Position numbers and translations under genes: made by a program. Positions 44,051 through 55,919 of a stretch of 64,000 bases of DNA are shown here, piece by piece. Every line of letters begins with the position of its first letter. The first letter of the stretch is position 1. Source of the stretch: CF-162 sp963667205. Its GTDB lineage: Bacteria; Chloroflexota; Dehalococcoidia; SM23-28-2; RBG-16-64-32. Below the pieces are notes generated by a model. The model searched no databases. It saw nothing but the letters and a program-made list of their open reading frames with translations, and was not told the origin of the DNA. Location: positions 1,612,001 to 1,676,000 of the forward strand of contig OY762959.1 in the NCBI GenBank assembly GCA_963667205.1, written 5' to 3'.

Positions 44051-44613
44051 TAGCAGAAGCTCTCCGGGTCGAAGTTGCACTCGAACTTATCGATGAAGGC
44101 ACGCGCGCGGGCCTCGTCGAACGCCTCGAACGTGTCAAGGTAGCCCCAAGCGGTAAGGGCGATGCGCGAGTCCATTTCGGCGTACGGCGTCAACAGCACG
44201 GCGTTGCCGGCCGCCACCTCCTGGAGGACGGTCTGGCTCAGCTGGTTGCGCAGGGTGGCGCAGCCGTCGGTGTCCAGCGCCGGTTCGGCGTGGCAGTTGT
44301 ACCAGACGACGGCGCCGGCGTGCTCCATGTTGTGGACGGCCACCTCTTTGGCCACAGCCAGGTCGGACACGCCCGTGGGTGCGAACGAATCGGCGTGCGG
44401 GCCGGACGTCGGCGGGTTGCTGTTGTAGTCGTCGTAGGTCTGCCCGGTGGCGAAGTGATCGCGGGCCTCGATCTCGTTGAAGTGCTGGACGGGATACGGG
44501 TAGTCGCTGAGGTCGAGCCCGGCGCCGCCATTGCCGTCGCTACTGCAGGCAGCGGCCACGAGAACCAGAGCGAGGGCCACGATCCAGGGGAGGTTTCGCG
44601 AGAACCGTCGCAT
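44050..44613 (-). CDS. DUF3105 lipoprotein
   Basis: 187 residues. Lipoprotein signal WIVALALVLVAAACSSDG, then a DUF3105 domain with YNSNPPTSGPHAD, HNMEHAGAVVWYNCHAEP and ALTAWGYLDTFEAFDEARARAFID. The His/Cys-rich conserved motifs suggest metal binding, but the function is unknown. Upstream gene ends 5 bp before it. Confidence 0.88.
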   Translation of the reverse strand: MRRFSRNLPWIVALALVLVAAACSSDGNGGAGLDLSDYPYPVQHFNEIEARDHFATGQTYDDYNSNPPTSGPHADSFAPTGVSDLAVAKEVAVHNMEHAGAVVWYNCHAEPALDTDGCATLRNQLSQTVLQEVAAGNAVLLTPYAEMDSRIALTAWGYLDTFEAFDEARARAFIDKFECNFDPESFC

Positions 44614-44618
44614 CGCCC

Positions 44619-45200
44619 TTAGCTTTGCAGGCGCGCCACTATCTTGTCCAGAACGTGACGCGAATCCTTCGCGGTATCCACAACGAAGTAGGCCCGCCGC
44701 GGCCGCTGGTAGTCCCGCCGCATCCGCGCCAGCACACGGAGGCCAGCCGTCGACCGGTCCTTCGGGTCGCGGCCGGCGTCCCGCTCCGCCAGCCGCTGGC
44801 GCATGACAGCGATCGGCGCCCGCAAGCGGACGATGACCAGCCGCGCGCCGGCCTCGTCGGCGAGACGATACAGCGGCCTGCGGTGCGCCTCCCTGAGGTT
44901 CGTCGCGTCGAGCACGACCGGTACGCCGCGGTCGAGCAGCCGACGCGCCAGGACGTGGATCGCGGGGAAGAGGCGTTCGTTCTCCTTGTCGTCGTGCTGA
45001 GGCGATCTGTAGAGGACGCTGCGTAGCGCGTCGCTCTCCAGAATCGCCGCCGGATAGCGCCCGGCGAGGCGGCGGGCGAAGTGCGACTTGCCGCTGCCCG
45101 GCAGGCCGATGAGGATGACGAGCCGGAGCGGCCGCACGGCCTTTGGTAGACGGCCGAGTGCGGCCTCCAGCCGGCGGGCGTCGCGCTTCGCGTCAGTCAT
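44619..45200 (-). CDS. P-loop kinase-like ATPase
   Basis: 193 residues: Walker A LIGLPGSGKSHFARRLAG, DATNLREAHRRPLYRLAD, and a lid-like Arg-rich segment (RQRLAERDAGRDPKDRS). Predicted kinase of the polynucleotide-kinase/zeta-like AAA group; substrate unknown. Overlaps degV by 8 bp. Confidence 0.82.
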   Translation of the reverse strand: MTDAKRDARRLEAALGRLPKAVRPLRLVILIGLPGSGKSHFARRLAGRYPAAILESDALRSVLYRSPQHDDKENERLFPAIHVLARRLLDRGVPVVLDATNLREAHRRPLYRLADEAGARLVIVRLRAPIAVMRQRLAERDAGRDPKDRSTAGLRVLARMRRDYQRPRRAYFVVDTAKDSRHVLDKIVARLQS

Positions 45201-46050
45201 CTTCGTAGAACGCGAGCCCGACGAAGCCCGGCCCGGTGTGGACGGCCATCACGGAGGTGAAGTCGGTCTGCAGCAGCTCCGCCGGCGCCAGCTCGCGGCA
45301 GAGCGCCTCACTCAAACGCCCGGCAGCAGCCGCCGCTTCGGTGTGCATGACCGCCGCATGAATCGCGCCACCCGACGTCTGCGCCTTTACGTAATCCAGC
45401 AGCCGCACGAGGCCCTTCTCCTCCGTCCGCACGCGCCCGATCGAGCGCGTGCGCCCCTCCGCAAACGCCAGCAGTGGCCGGATGCGCAGGAGCTGTGCGG
45501 CCCAGTGCACGATCCACGGCACGCGGCCGCCGCGCGCCAAGTAGCGCATCGTGCCCAGCAGGCCGATCAGCCGCGCCCGCCCCGACACGCGGATCGCCTC
45601 TGCCGCCGCCTCGCTGGCCGATGCGCCGGCGACCAGGCTGCGCGCCGCCGCGAGAACCGCGAAGCCATGAGTCATCGCCAGCCCGCCGGAGTCGACGATT
45701 CGCACGTCGAGGCCCGGCAGCTCCGCCACCGCGAGGCCGCGCGCCGTGACGGCGGATTCGTACGTCCCGCTGTAGCCCGCGGCCAGGGTCAGGCAAAGCA
45801 CGGTGTCGGCGCCGCCGTCGCGCGCCTGCCGGTAAGCGTCGAGGAACTGCGCCGGCGCGGGCGAGGTCGTACGCACCGGACGCTGCGCTTCATCGGCCAG
45901 CCGGAAAAGCTCCGCCGGGCCGAGCGCGCCGTCCGGGTGCACCTCGTCGCCGATGAGGAGCCCCAGCGGCACGGTGACGATGCCGAGGCCCTCCAGCAGG
46001 CGCGGTGGCAGGCAGGCGGAGCTATCTGTGACAACGGCGGTCCGGGGCAT
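45193..46050 (-). CDS. DegV-family fatty-acid-binding protein
   Basis: 285 residues: AVVTDSSACLPPRLLEGLGI (EDD/DegV start), VRTTSPAPAQFLDAY, LAAGYSGTYESAV (TSP and SG...T lipid-binding positions), VDSGGLAMTHGF. DegV/FakB proteins carry fatty acids for phosphorylation by FakA. No fakA is visible here. Divergent from rpsO. Confidence 0.9.
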   Translation of the reverse strand: MPRTAVVTDSSACLPPRLLEGLGIVTVPLGLLIGDEVHPDGALGPAELFRLADEAQRPVRTTSPAPAQFLDAYRQARDGGADTVLCLTLAAGYSGTYESAVTARGLAVAELPGLDVRIVDSGGLAMTHGFAVLAAARSLVAGASASEAAAEAIRVSGRARLIGLLGTMRYLARGGRVPWIVHWAAQLLRIRPLLAFAEGRTRSIGRVRTEEKGLVRLLDYVKAQTSGGAIHAAVMHTEAAAAAGRLSEALCRELAPAELLQTDFTSVMAVHTGPGFVGLAFYEDD

Positions 46051-46094
46051 CGGCGGCGTCCATGATGCACCGTTCCGCTTGAGGAAACCAGTAT

Positions 46095-46102
46095 GCTATA
46101 CT
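46095..46102 (+). promoter_or_regulatory. Extended -10 promoter for rpsO
   Basis: TATACT at 46097-46102 is preceded by TGC, forming an extended -10. It lies 41 bp upstream of the rpsO start. The -35 is not clear. Confidence 0.5.
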
Positions 46103-46143
46103 CGCTGCGACGGAAAAGAAGAAGGGAAGCGACACCCTCGTAG

Positions 46144-46410
46144 ATGCTCACGAAGGATAAGACGGCGGAGATCGCCGCAGAGCACCGGTCCCATCCAACG
46201 GACTCGGGTTCCACTGAGATACAGGTCGCGCTCCTCAGCGAGCGGATCAGGCAACTTACCGATCACCTGCGGGCGCATCGGAAAGATTTCCATTCTCAGC
46301 GTGGGCTACTCAAGCTTGTCGGCCGGCGACGGCGGCTGCTTCGATACCTGAACCGTCGAAGCCCGGCGAGCTACAAGGCACTGATCGCCAAACTGGGCCT
46401 GCGCAAGTAA
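46144..46410 (+). CDS. rpsO: Ribosomal protein S15
   Basis: 88 residues, normal length. HRSHPTDSGSTEIQVALLSERIRQLTDHLRAHRKDFHSQRGLL and LLRYL are the S15 signature. Primary binder of 16S rRNA in the 30S platform. Followed by pnp after 165 bp, the widespread rpsO-pnp pairing in which pnp is often controlled by RNase processing of the gap. 46411-46575 has no further gene. Confidence 0.97.
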   Translation: MLTKDKTAEIAAEHRSHPTDSGSTEIQVALLSERIRQLTDHLRAHRKDFHSQRGLLKLVGRRRRLLRYLNRRSPASYKALIAKLGLRK

Positions 46411-46575
46411 GCGCGGGCCTTTCTCTTTTCCCGAGCCACTCATCATAGCGGGCTGAAGTAGCGGCAAAGAGCCGCCGGCAACGCTGACGTGACCATCAGG
46501 GACACGCAAAACAACGTCCTGAGGTCAGACGCACCGTAGCACCCGCCAAGACAGACCCAGGAGGTCAGGTTTCAG

Positions 46576-49083
<2,508 letters not shown>

Positions 49084-49147
49084 ACTGTACCCGCTTCGGC
49101 AGGGTGTCGCCGCCGCTGGCGGATCACTCCCTGTCCAGCGGTGTTAG

Positions 49148-49972
49148 ATGACGATCAAAGTTCTGGTCAGCGGAAGCGGCAAGATGGGCCGCGAGGTCCT
49201 GCACGCCGTCTCCGCCGAAGACGACATGGAGCCGGTCGGCGTCGTCGACTTGCTTTCCACTGAGGAGTACATCTCGCTGCCCGGTGAGGTGCTGGTCCCG
49301 TTCGAGCGCAACCCGGCCGCGCTTATCACGCGCACGCGCCCCGACGTGATCGTCGACTTCACGAGCGCCGAGTGGACGCCCAAGCTGGCAGACGCGGCGC
49401 TGGAAGAAAACGTGCGCCTCGTCTCCGGCACCAGCGGGCTCAGCAAGAGCTTCGTCTCGCACCTGGGCGAGGAGTGCGCGAAGCGACAGCTGGGCGCCGT
49501 CATCGCCTCGAACTTCGCAATCGGAGCAATCCTTATGCAGCAGATGGCTCGCATGGCGGCACGCTTCTACGACAACGCCGAGATCGTCGAGCAGCACCAC
49601 GACGGCAAAGTCGACGCCCCGTCCGGCACGTCGCTGACGACCGCCCGAGCGATCGTCGAAGCGCACGGCAAGCCGATGAGCGTGCCGGAGACGAAGCGTG
49701 AGACGATCGCAGGAACGCGCGGCGGCGACGACGACGGCGTCGCCATCCACAGCGTTCGCCTGCCGGGACTCGTCGCCCACCAGGAGGTGATCTTCGGCGG
49801 CCCGGGCGAGACGCTCCGCATCCGGCACGACACCTCGGACCGGGCGTCGTTCATGCCCGGAGTCCTGCTCGCAGTGCGCGAGGTGATGAGCCTGAAGTCG
49901 CTCGTCGTCGGCCTTGAGGGCCTGTTCGGCTTCGAGTCCGGGGGCGCCCGCCGGCAAGCCGATGCCGGGTAA
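49148..49972 (+). CDS. dapB: 4-hydroxy-tetrahydrodipicolinate reductase
   Basis: 274 residues. NAD(P) motif VSGSGKMGREVLHAV, DVIVDFTSAEW, EIVEQHHDGKVDAPSGTSL (catalytic His and Lys). Lysine/diaminopimelate pathway. Overlaps the next gene by 11 bp. asd, from the same pathway, follows one gene later. Confidence 0.94.
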   Translation: MTIKVLVSGSGKMGREVLHAVSAEDDMEPVGVVDLLSTEEYISLPGEVLVPFERNPAALITRTRPDVIVDFTSAEWTPKLADAALEENVRLVSGTSGLSKSFVSHLGEECAKRQLGAVIASNFAIGAILMQQMARMAARFYDNAEIVEQHHDGKVDAPSGTSLTTARAIVEAHGKPMSVPETKRETIAGTRGGDDDGVAIHSVRLPGLVAHQEVIFGGPGETLRIRHDTSDRASFMPGVLLAVREVMSLKSLVVGLEGLFGFESGGARRQADAG

Positions 49973-51116
49973 GACCGTCCTCGTCCTGGGCGCAGGCGTC
50001 GGCGGCCTCGTCGCCGCCAGCCGCCTGCGCCGGATGCTCAACGAAGAGCACCGCGTCGTTCTCGTTGATCGTTCGCCGATCTACACGTTCGCGCCCTCTT
50101 TCCCGTGGGTGATGCTGGGCCAGCGCAGCCTAGAGCGCCTGTCGCGAGACCTGCGCAGGCTGGAGCGGAAGGGCATCGAATTCAAGGCGGCCGAGGTCAG
50201 AGGCTTCGACTTCGAGAACAAGCGTGTGCAGGTTGAGGACGGCGAGGATTTGTCGTACGACTACCTTATCGTCAGCCTCGGCGTCGACTACTCCTCCGAA
50301 GAGGTGCCCGGCCTGAACCGCGCGTGGACGTTCTACCACGCCGAAGGCTCCGAGGGCCTGCGCGAGGAGCTGCCGAAGGTCCGCGGCGGCCGCATCGCCG
50401 TTTGCGTGCCGTCTCTGCCGTACCGCTGTCCGGCCGCGCCCTACGAGGGTGCGATGCTCCTGGAGCGCTACTTCCGCAGCCAGAAGATCCGCGGCGATGT
50501 CGAGCTCCACTTCTATTCGCCGGAGCAGATCCCGCTGAAGGCGGCGGGTACGGAGATCGGCGAGCAAGTGCTCGGCCTGCTCGCCGAGCGTGATATCGGC
50601 TTCACCGGCGGCGTCTCGCTTCGGTCCGCGGACCACGCGACGGGCCAGCTCAACTTCAGCGACGGCTCTGACGCCGGCTTCGACATGCTCGTCGCTACGC
50701 CGGTGCACTTGCTGCCCAACGTGCTCAAGGGCTCCCTTCTGGCCAACGGTGGCGACTGGCTCTCCGTCGACCGCGAGACGCTGGCGACCGCGGCGCCTGA
50801 CGTCTACGCCATCGGCGACTCGACGACCATCCCGCTGGCGAACGGCACGCAGCTGCCGAAGGCGGGCGTCTTCGCTCACGGCGAGGCCGAGGTCGTCTCG
50901 CGCAACATCGCCGCCGAGATCGCCGGCGGCGACCCGATCTGGGATTTCGGCGGGCAGGGCGCCTGCTTCCTGGAGACGGGGGGCGGGCGGGGCGCTTACA
51001 TCACCGGCCACTTCTTTAGCGAGCCGGCCCCGGACGTCGCCATGCGCGGCCCCAGCCGCTTCTGGCACTGGGCCAAGATCGGCTTCGAGCGCAGCTGGCT
51101 CTGGCGCTGGTTCTGA
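49962..51116 (+). CDS. Sulfide:quinone reductase-like FAD oxidoreductase
   Basis: About 384 residues. FAD motif VLVLGAGVGGLVAASRL, LSYDYLIVSLG, AIGDSTTIPL. Two Cys sit at SQR-like positions (YRCPAAPYE and GACFLET). A C-terminal Trp-rich tail (RFWHWAKIGFERSWLWRWF) suits membrane attachment. Close to SQR or flavocytochrome c; substrate not proven. The start is at ATG 49962 because the FAD motif follows. Confidence 0.85.
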   Translation: MPGKTVLVLGAGVGGLVAASRLRRMLNEEHRVVLVDRSPIYTFAPSFPWVMLGQRSLERLSRDLRRLERKGIEFKAAEVRGFDFENKRVQVEDGEDLSYDYLIVSLGVDYSSEEVPGLNRAWTFYHAEGSEGLREELPKVRGGRIAVCVPSLPYRCPAAPYEGAMLLERYFRSQKIRGDVELHFYSPEQIPLKAAGTEIGEQVLGLLAERDIGFTGGVSLRSADHATGQLNFSDGSDAGFDMLVATPVHLLPNVLKGSLLANGGDWLSVDRETLATAAPDVYAIGDSTTIPLANGTQLPKAGVFAHGEAEVVSRNIAAEIAGGDPIWDFGGQGACFLETGGGRGAYITGHFFSEPAPDVAMRGPSRFWHWAKIGFERSWLWRWF

Positions 51117-51165
51117 AGCGGGGCCATTGCCCGACGAACTCTCGATTCGCTACCATGACTCCACC

Positions 51166-52182
51166 ATGCCTGCACCACTGAACGTAGCCGTCGTTGGCGC
51201 AACCGGTCTCGTCGGCCGCGAGTTCCTCAAGATCGCCGCGCAGCGCCGCTTTCCCATCAAGGGGCTGCGCCTGCTCGCCTCGCACCGTTCCGCCGGCAAG
51301 AAGATCACGTACGGCGACTGGGAGATCGAGGTCGAAGAGGCGACGCGCAAGTCGTTCGAGGCGGTCGATTTGGCCTTCTTCTCGGCGACGGCTGAAGTTT
51401 CGAAGACGCTGATCCCGCTGGCGGTCAAGGCCGGCGCCATCTGCATCGACGACAGCGCGGCCTGGCGTATGGAAAACGACGTGCCGCTGGTCGTGCCGGA
51501 GGTCAACGCCGACGACCTCAAGGACCACCGCGGCATCATCTCGATCCCGAACTGCCCGACGACGCCGCTCTGCCAGGTGCTATGGCGCGTGCACCTGAAG
51601 TACGGGCTCGTGCGCGTGATCGTCGACACCTATCAGTCGGTGTCGGGGACCGGCGCCGCGGCCGTCGACGAGCTCACCGAGCAGACGCGCCAGGTGCTGG
51701 CCGGCGACGACACGCGGCCGCACATCTACCCGCACCAGATCGCCTTCAACCTCCTGCCGCAGGTTGACGTCTTCCTCGGCAGCGGCTACACGAAGGAAGA
51801 GTGGAAGATCATCAACGAGACGCGCAAGATCATGCACGAGCCAGAGCTTGCCGTCTCCGCCACTTGTGTCCGCGCGCCCGTCTTCACGGGTCACTCAGAA
51901 GCGGTGCACGCTGAGTTCGCTAAGACGATCACGCCTGAGGGGTTCCACGAGACGATCAAAGCGACGCCCGGCGTCTACGTCCAGGACGAGCCCTCGGTCA
52001 ACATGTACCCGACGCCGTGGGCCGTGGCCGGCCGCGACGAGACGTTCGTCGGCCGCATACGCCAGGACGCCTCGCACCCGCTGGGCATCGCCTTCTGGCT
52101 CGTCAGCGACAACCTCCGCAAGGGTGCGGCGCTGAACGCGATCCAGATCGCCGAAGAGCTGATCGCCCGCCACCTCATCTAG
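51166..52182 (+). CDS. asd: Aspartate-semialdehyde dehydrogenase
   Basis: 338 residues. VAVVGATGLVGREFLKI, FSATAEVSKTL, IISIPNCPTTPLCQVLW (active Cys) and TCVRAPVFTGHSEAV (His/Arg region). Reduces aspartyl phosphate to the semialdehyde for lysine, threonine and methionine. In-frame sequence upstream of 51166 belongs to the previous gene's shadow and is not used. Confidence 0.95.
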   Translation: MPAPLNVAVVGATGLVGREFLKIAAQRRFPIKGLRLLASHRSAGKKITYGDWEIEVEEATRKSFEAVDLAFFSATAEVSKTLIPLAVKAGAICIDDSAAWRMENDVPLVVPEVNADDLKDHRGIISIPNCPTTPLCQVLWRVHLKYGLVRVIVDTYQSVSGTGAAAVDELTEQTRQVLAGDDTRPHIYPHQIAFNLLPQVDVFLGSGYTKEEWKIINETRKIMHEPELAVSATCVRAPVFTGHSEAVHAEFAKTITPEGFHETIKATPGVYVQDEPSVNMYPTPWAVAGRDETFVGRIRQDASHPLGIAFWLVSDNLRKGAALNAIQIAEELIARHLI

Positions 52183-52194
52183 GCGGGCACGCTG

Positions 52195-52641
52195 GTGCGC
52201 CACCGAGAGGCCGTCCGCGAAGACGCGCCGGCGATCGCTGGCCTGCGCGCGGAGAGCTGGCGCGCCACCTTCGCCGACGTCCTGAGCGAGGAGTACCGAC
52301 CGGCGATGCTCGAAGACCGCAACGCCGTCTGGCAGGAGCGCCTGTCCGCGCCGCCACCCAATCAGCTCGTGATCGTGGCGGAGGAAGGTGGCCGGCTGAC
52401 GGGCTTCGCCTGCGCCTACGGCGACGAGGATGCCCACTGGGGCACGTTCCTCGACAACCTCCACGTGCGGGGCGACTGGCAGGGGCGAGGTATCGGGAAG
52501 AGCCTCATGGGCAGATTGGCCGAATGGTGCGTCGCCGAGCACCCGGGGAGCGGCCTCCATCTCCTGGTCCTTGAGAAGAACGAGCGCGCCCGTGCGTTCT
52601 ACGACCGGTTGGGAGCGGAGAACGTGGGCGGTGAAACGTGA
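52195..52641 (+). CDS. GNAT acetyltransferase
   Basis: 148 residues. REAVREDAPAIAGLRAESWR, LDNLHVRGDWQGRGIGKSLM (acetyl-CoA loop R-x-x-G-x-G/A) and NERARAFYDRLGAE. Target unknown. GTG start 12 bp after asd. Confidence 0.85.
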   Translation: MRHREAVREDAPAIAGLRAESWRATFADVLSEEYRPAMLEDRNAVWQERLSAPPPNQLVIVAEEGGRLTGFACAYGDEDAHWGTFLDNLHVRGDWQGRGIGKSLMGRLAEWCVAEHPGSGLHLLVLEKNERARAFYDRLGAENVGGET

Positions 52642-52730
52642 GTGCCGCCGGGCTTCCTTCCCGCGCCCAGCCGTCGCTACGCCTGGACACCGGAACGGGT
52701 GGCGTCGACACGAAGGCTCTTGCGCCCGAG

Positions 52731-53015
52731 CTAGAGGCCGGGCTCGGGCATCTTGAGCGCGAGCCGCACCGGGCTCATGCCCTCCGCCACATCGAGAGTG
52801 GCGCCGTGGAGCGATGGTGATGTGCCGCTATCTATGTGGAGCACCGGCTTTTCGTCTCGGGAGATGATCTCATCGCCCTCACGGGCCTCACCGATAACGA
52901 GGCCGAACTCGCCGTCTTCACCCACGGCCAGCCGCAGGACTTGCTCTTCGGGCAACTCGCCGGCCTCGAGCGCATTGACCATCACGACCAGCGCCCTATC
53001 ACTCACAATCAGCAC
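52731..53015 (-). CDS. HesB/IscA-like protein lacking cysteines
   Basis: 94 residues. Overall pattern matches HesB/IscA: VSDRALVVMVNALEAGEL, VLRLAVGEDGEFGLVIGE, and VLHIDSGTSPSLHGATLDVAEG. None of the three cluster-ligand Cys of IscA is present, so it probably does not carry an Fe-S cluster. Good AAGGAGGT site before a GTG start. Confidence 0.65.
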   Translation of the reverse strand: MLIVSDRALVVMVNALEAGELPEEQVLRLAVGEDGEFGLVIGEAREGDEIISRDEKPVLHIDSGTSPSLHGATLDVAEGMSPVRLALKMPEPGL

Positions 53016-53167
53016 TGCGGGCTACCTCCTTGCGCAGGTTTCCGCCCGAATCCTACGTTAGCACCGGCGTCAAACTGCAGTGCGCCAAAGCCGTAAATCA
53101 TCCGCTCAACCGTAGCGGCTCTTGCGGGCAGGGGCGAATCTAGCCAAACCGGTGGCTGCGCAAGCGT

Positions 53168-53202
53168 GATTCAGGTATGGCGCAGAACAGCGATTCAGGT
53201 AT
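53168..53202 (+). repeat. Direct repeat upstream of gyrB
   Basis: GATTCAGGTAT occurs at 53168-53178 and 53192-53202, 24 bp apart, upstream of the AT-rich TGATAAAATATTC segment that likely holds the gyrB promoter. It could be a regulator site. The rest of 53016-53283 has no gene. Confidence 0.4.
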
Positions 53203-53283
53203 CAAAATAGGCCGAAACATGATAAAATATTCGTACCACCACCTGCACAATTTCGCCCTGCGAAAAAGGACTGATTTCCCCGT

Positions 53284-55188
53284 ATGCCGGCTCCTAAGCA
53301 GAAGTATACCGCTGCCGACATTCAGGTACTCGAAGGCCTGGAGGCAGTCCGGCGGCGACCCAGCATGTACATCGGCTCGACCGATGAGCGCGGCCTCCAC
53401 CATCTCGTCTACGAAATAGTCGATAACTCCATCGACGAAGCGATGGCCGGCTTCTGCGACCGCATTTCCATAGTCATCGGCAAGGATGGCGGCGTAACAG
53501 TCACCGACAACGGCCGCGGCATCCCCGTCGACAAGCACAAGAGGACCGGCAAGTCCGCTCTCGAAACGGTGATGACCTACCTGCACGCCGGCGGCAAGTT
53601 CGACAGTCAGGCCTACAAGGTCTCGGGCGGCCTGCACGGGGTCGGCGCTGCGGTCGTAAACGCGCTCTCGTCAGAGATGACGGTGGAGGTGCGGCGTGAC
53701 GGCAAGCTCTACCACCAGACTTACGAGCGCGGCAAGGCCAAGGGCAAGCTCAAGACGTCCTCCAACGGCTTCAAGGAGACGGGCACCACCACGTGGTTCC
53801 TGCCGGACAGCGAGATCTTCGACGAGACTCGCTTCGACTTCAACACGCTGATACAGCGCTTCCGCGAGATGGCCTTCCTCACGAAGGGCATCTGGATCTC
53901 GTTCGCTGATGAGCGGGTGGACCGCCACGCCACCTACTACTTTGAGGGCGGCATCCGCTCCTTCGTAGCGCGGATCAACAAGGGCCGCCGCACCTACCAC
54001 GACCCGTTCTACATGGAGCGCGGCACAGAAGGCGCGATGGTCGAGGTGGCGATCCAGTACAACGACAGCTTCAACGAGTCGACGTTCTCCTTCGCCAACT
54101 GCATCCACACGATCGACGGCGGTACGCACCTGACCGGCTTCCGCTCCGCCCTGACGCGCGTCCTGAACGACTACGCGCGCAAGGCGAAGATCCTCAAGGA
54201 CGCCGACGCCAACCTCTCCGGCGAGGACACCCGCGAGGGCCTCGTCGCCGTCGTCAGCGTCAAGCTCGCCGAGCCTCAGTTCGAAGGCCAGACGAAGACC
54301 CGCCTCGGCAACGCCGAGATGAAGGGCGCCGTTGAGTCCGCGCTCGGCGAGGCGCTCTCCGGCTGGCTCGAGGAGCGCCCGGCGGACGCCCGCAAGATCA
54401 TCGAGAAGTGCCTGACGGCGGCCCGCGCCCGCGAAGCCGCGCGCAAGGCGCGTGACCTCGTGATCAAGAAGGGCTTCCTGGACGACAGCGTCCTGCCCGG
54501 CAAGCTGGCCGACTGCTCCGAGCGCAACCCTGAGGTGCGCGAGCTACACCTGGTGGAGGGCCCCTCCGCCGGCGGCACCGCCAAGGAAGGCCGCGACCGG
54601 CGCTTCCAGGCGATCCTGCCGCTGCGGGGCAAGATCCTCAACGTCGAGAAGGCGCGCCCGGACAAGATGCTGGCCCACGAGGACATCAGGGCCGTGATCA
54701 CCGCGCTGGGCGCCGGCTTCGGCGAGGAGTTCAACGCCGAAAAGCTGCGCTACCACCGCGTGATCATCATGACTGACGCCGACGTCGATGGCGCGCACAT
54801 CCGCACGCTGCTGCTGACGTTCTTCTTCCGCTACATGCCGGAGTTGATCGAAGGCGGCCACCTCTACATCGCGCAGCCACCGCTGTTCCGGGTGCAGAAG
54901 GGCAAGGACGTGCGCTGGTTCTTCTCCGACCAGGACAAGGACACGTACGTGAACAAGTTCAAGGACGGCAAGGGCATAACCCTGCAGCGCTACAAGGGCC
55001 TGGGCGAGATGAACCCGGAGCAGCTCTGGGACACGACGATGGACCCGGAGGTCCGCACCGTCCTCCAGGTCACCATTCCTGACGCCATGGAGGCCGACCG
55101 CACATTCAGCGACCTCATGGGCGAGGAAGTCGCCCCCCGCAAGCGCTTCATCCAGGCGCACTACGACAGAGCCACGCTCGACGTCTAG
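53284..55188 (+). CDS. gyrB: DNA gyrase subunit B
   Basis: 634 residues. GHKL ATPase (DNSIDEAMAGFCD, DNGRGIPVD, GGLHGVGAAVVNALS), transducer, TOPRIM (LHLVEGPSAGGTAKEGRDR, IIMTDADVDGAHIRTLLLT) and C-terminal RYKGLGEMNPEQLWDTTMDP. Gyrase is favoured over ParE by overall layout, though ParE cannot be fully excluded. The TOPRIM motif has Pro where nearly all GyrB have Asp (EGDSAGG), at a position known for quinolone-resistance changes in E. coli (D426). Confidence 0.93.
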   Translation: MPAPKQKYTAADIQVLEGLEAVRRRPSMYIGSTDERGLHHLVYEIVDNSIDEAMAGFCDRISIVIGKDGGVTVTDNGRGIPVDKHKRTGKSALETVMTYLHAGGKFDSQAYKVSGGLHGVGAAVVNALSSEMTVEVRRDGKLYHQTYERGKAKGKLKTSSNGFKETGTTTWFLPDSEIFDETRFDFNTLIQRFREMAFLTKGIWISFADERVDRHATYYFEGGIRSFVARINKGRRTYHDPFYMERGTEGAMVEVAIQYNDSFNESTFSFANCIHTIDGGTHLTGFRSALTRVLNDYARKAKILKDADANLSGEDTREGLVAVVSVKLAEPQFEGQTKTRLGNAEMKGAVESALGEALSGWLEERPADARKIIEKCLTAARAREAARKARDLVIKKGFLDDSVLPGKLADCSERNPEVRELHLVEGPSAGGTAKEGRDRRFQAILPLRGKILNVEKARPDKMLAHEDIRAVITALGAGFGEEFNAEKLRYHRVIIMTDADVDGAHIRTLLLTFFFRYMPELIEGGHLYIAQPPLFRVQKGKDVRWFFSDQDKDTYVNKFKDGKGITLQRYKGLGEMNPEQLWDTTMDPEVRTVLQVTIPDAMEADRTFSDLMGEEVAPRKRFIQAHYDRATLDV

Positions 55189-55214
55189 CGCCCGCCCGTC
55201 CGTATACTGGACCC

Positions 55215-55919
55215 GTGCCGGACGACAACGAGCAACAGCTCTTCAACGACGCCCTGCTTGACCTCTACGGGCCCGATGCCTTTTCGGGGGTCAGAGACGC
55301 CTCCGAGACCCACCGTGTCACCCACGCCGCTTCGCTGGCCGGCGGCGAGCAGGAGTGCGGCGCCTACCCCTCAGACGCCCTCAAGATGCGCGTCTTCGTC
55401 ACCATCGCCCGCGCGACCGGCTCGCGACGCGTACTGGAGATCGGCGGGGGGCTGGGGTACAGCGCCCTCTGGTTGGCCGACGCCATTGGCGCTAACGGCC
55501 ACGTCGAGACGATCGACCGGTTCTCTGAGCATATCGCGGAGATCGAAGGCCGGGCCGCGGCCTTCGGCCTCACGGACCGCATCACGGCCCTGCACGGCGA
55601 AGGTGTAGATCTGCTTCGCGAACTCGCGGGGCCGTACGACCTCATCCACGACGATGGCTGGTTCGGCGCGCAACCGCCGTATTACGAGCGCCTCGCCGAT
55701 CTCCTGCGGCCCGGTGGGCTGCTTCTCATGTCGAGCTGGTTTCTCCTGGAGCACGCGGTAACCGGCCAGTCCGCGGTCGATTGGTCACAGTTCGCGGGGC
55801 CGGAGTGGGCGCAAGACGTTCAAGCCTATGCGCGCCGCCTGACGCAGGACCCTCACTACGATGTATCGTTCGTTCAGCGCCCGGCGTTCGCGATGGCCCG
55901 CAGGCGCTCTGATGCCTGA
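55215..55919 (+). CDS. O-methyltransferase-like SAM enzyme
   Basis: 234 residues with SAM motif VLEIGGGLGYSALWLADAIG, VETIDRFSEHI and DLIHDDGWFGAQP. It resembles the caffeoyl-CoA-type O-methyltransferase fold. Substrate unknown. GTG start. Overlaps the next gene by 8 bp. Confidence 0.8.
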   Translation: MPDDNEQQLFNDALLDLYGPDAFSGVRDASETHRVTHAASLAGGEQECGAYPSDALKMRVFVTIARATGSRRVLEIGGGLGYSALWLADAIGANGHVETIDRFSEHIAEIEGRAAAFGLTDRITALHGEGVDLLRELAGPYDLIHDDGWFGAQPPYYERLADLLRPGGLLLMSSWFLLEHAVTGQSAVDWSQFAGPEWAQDVQAYARRLTQDPHYDVSFVQRPAFAMARRRSDA

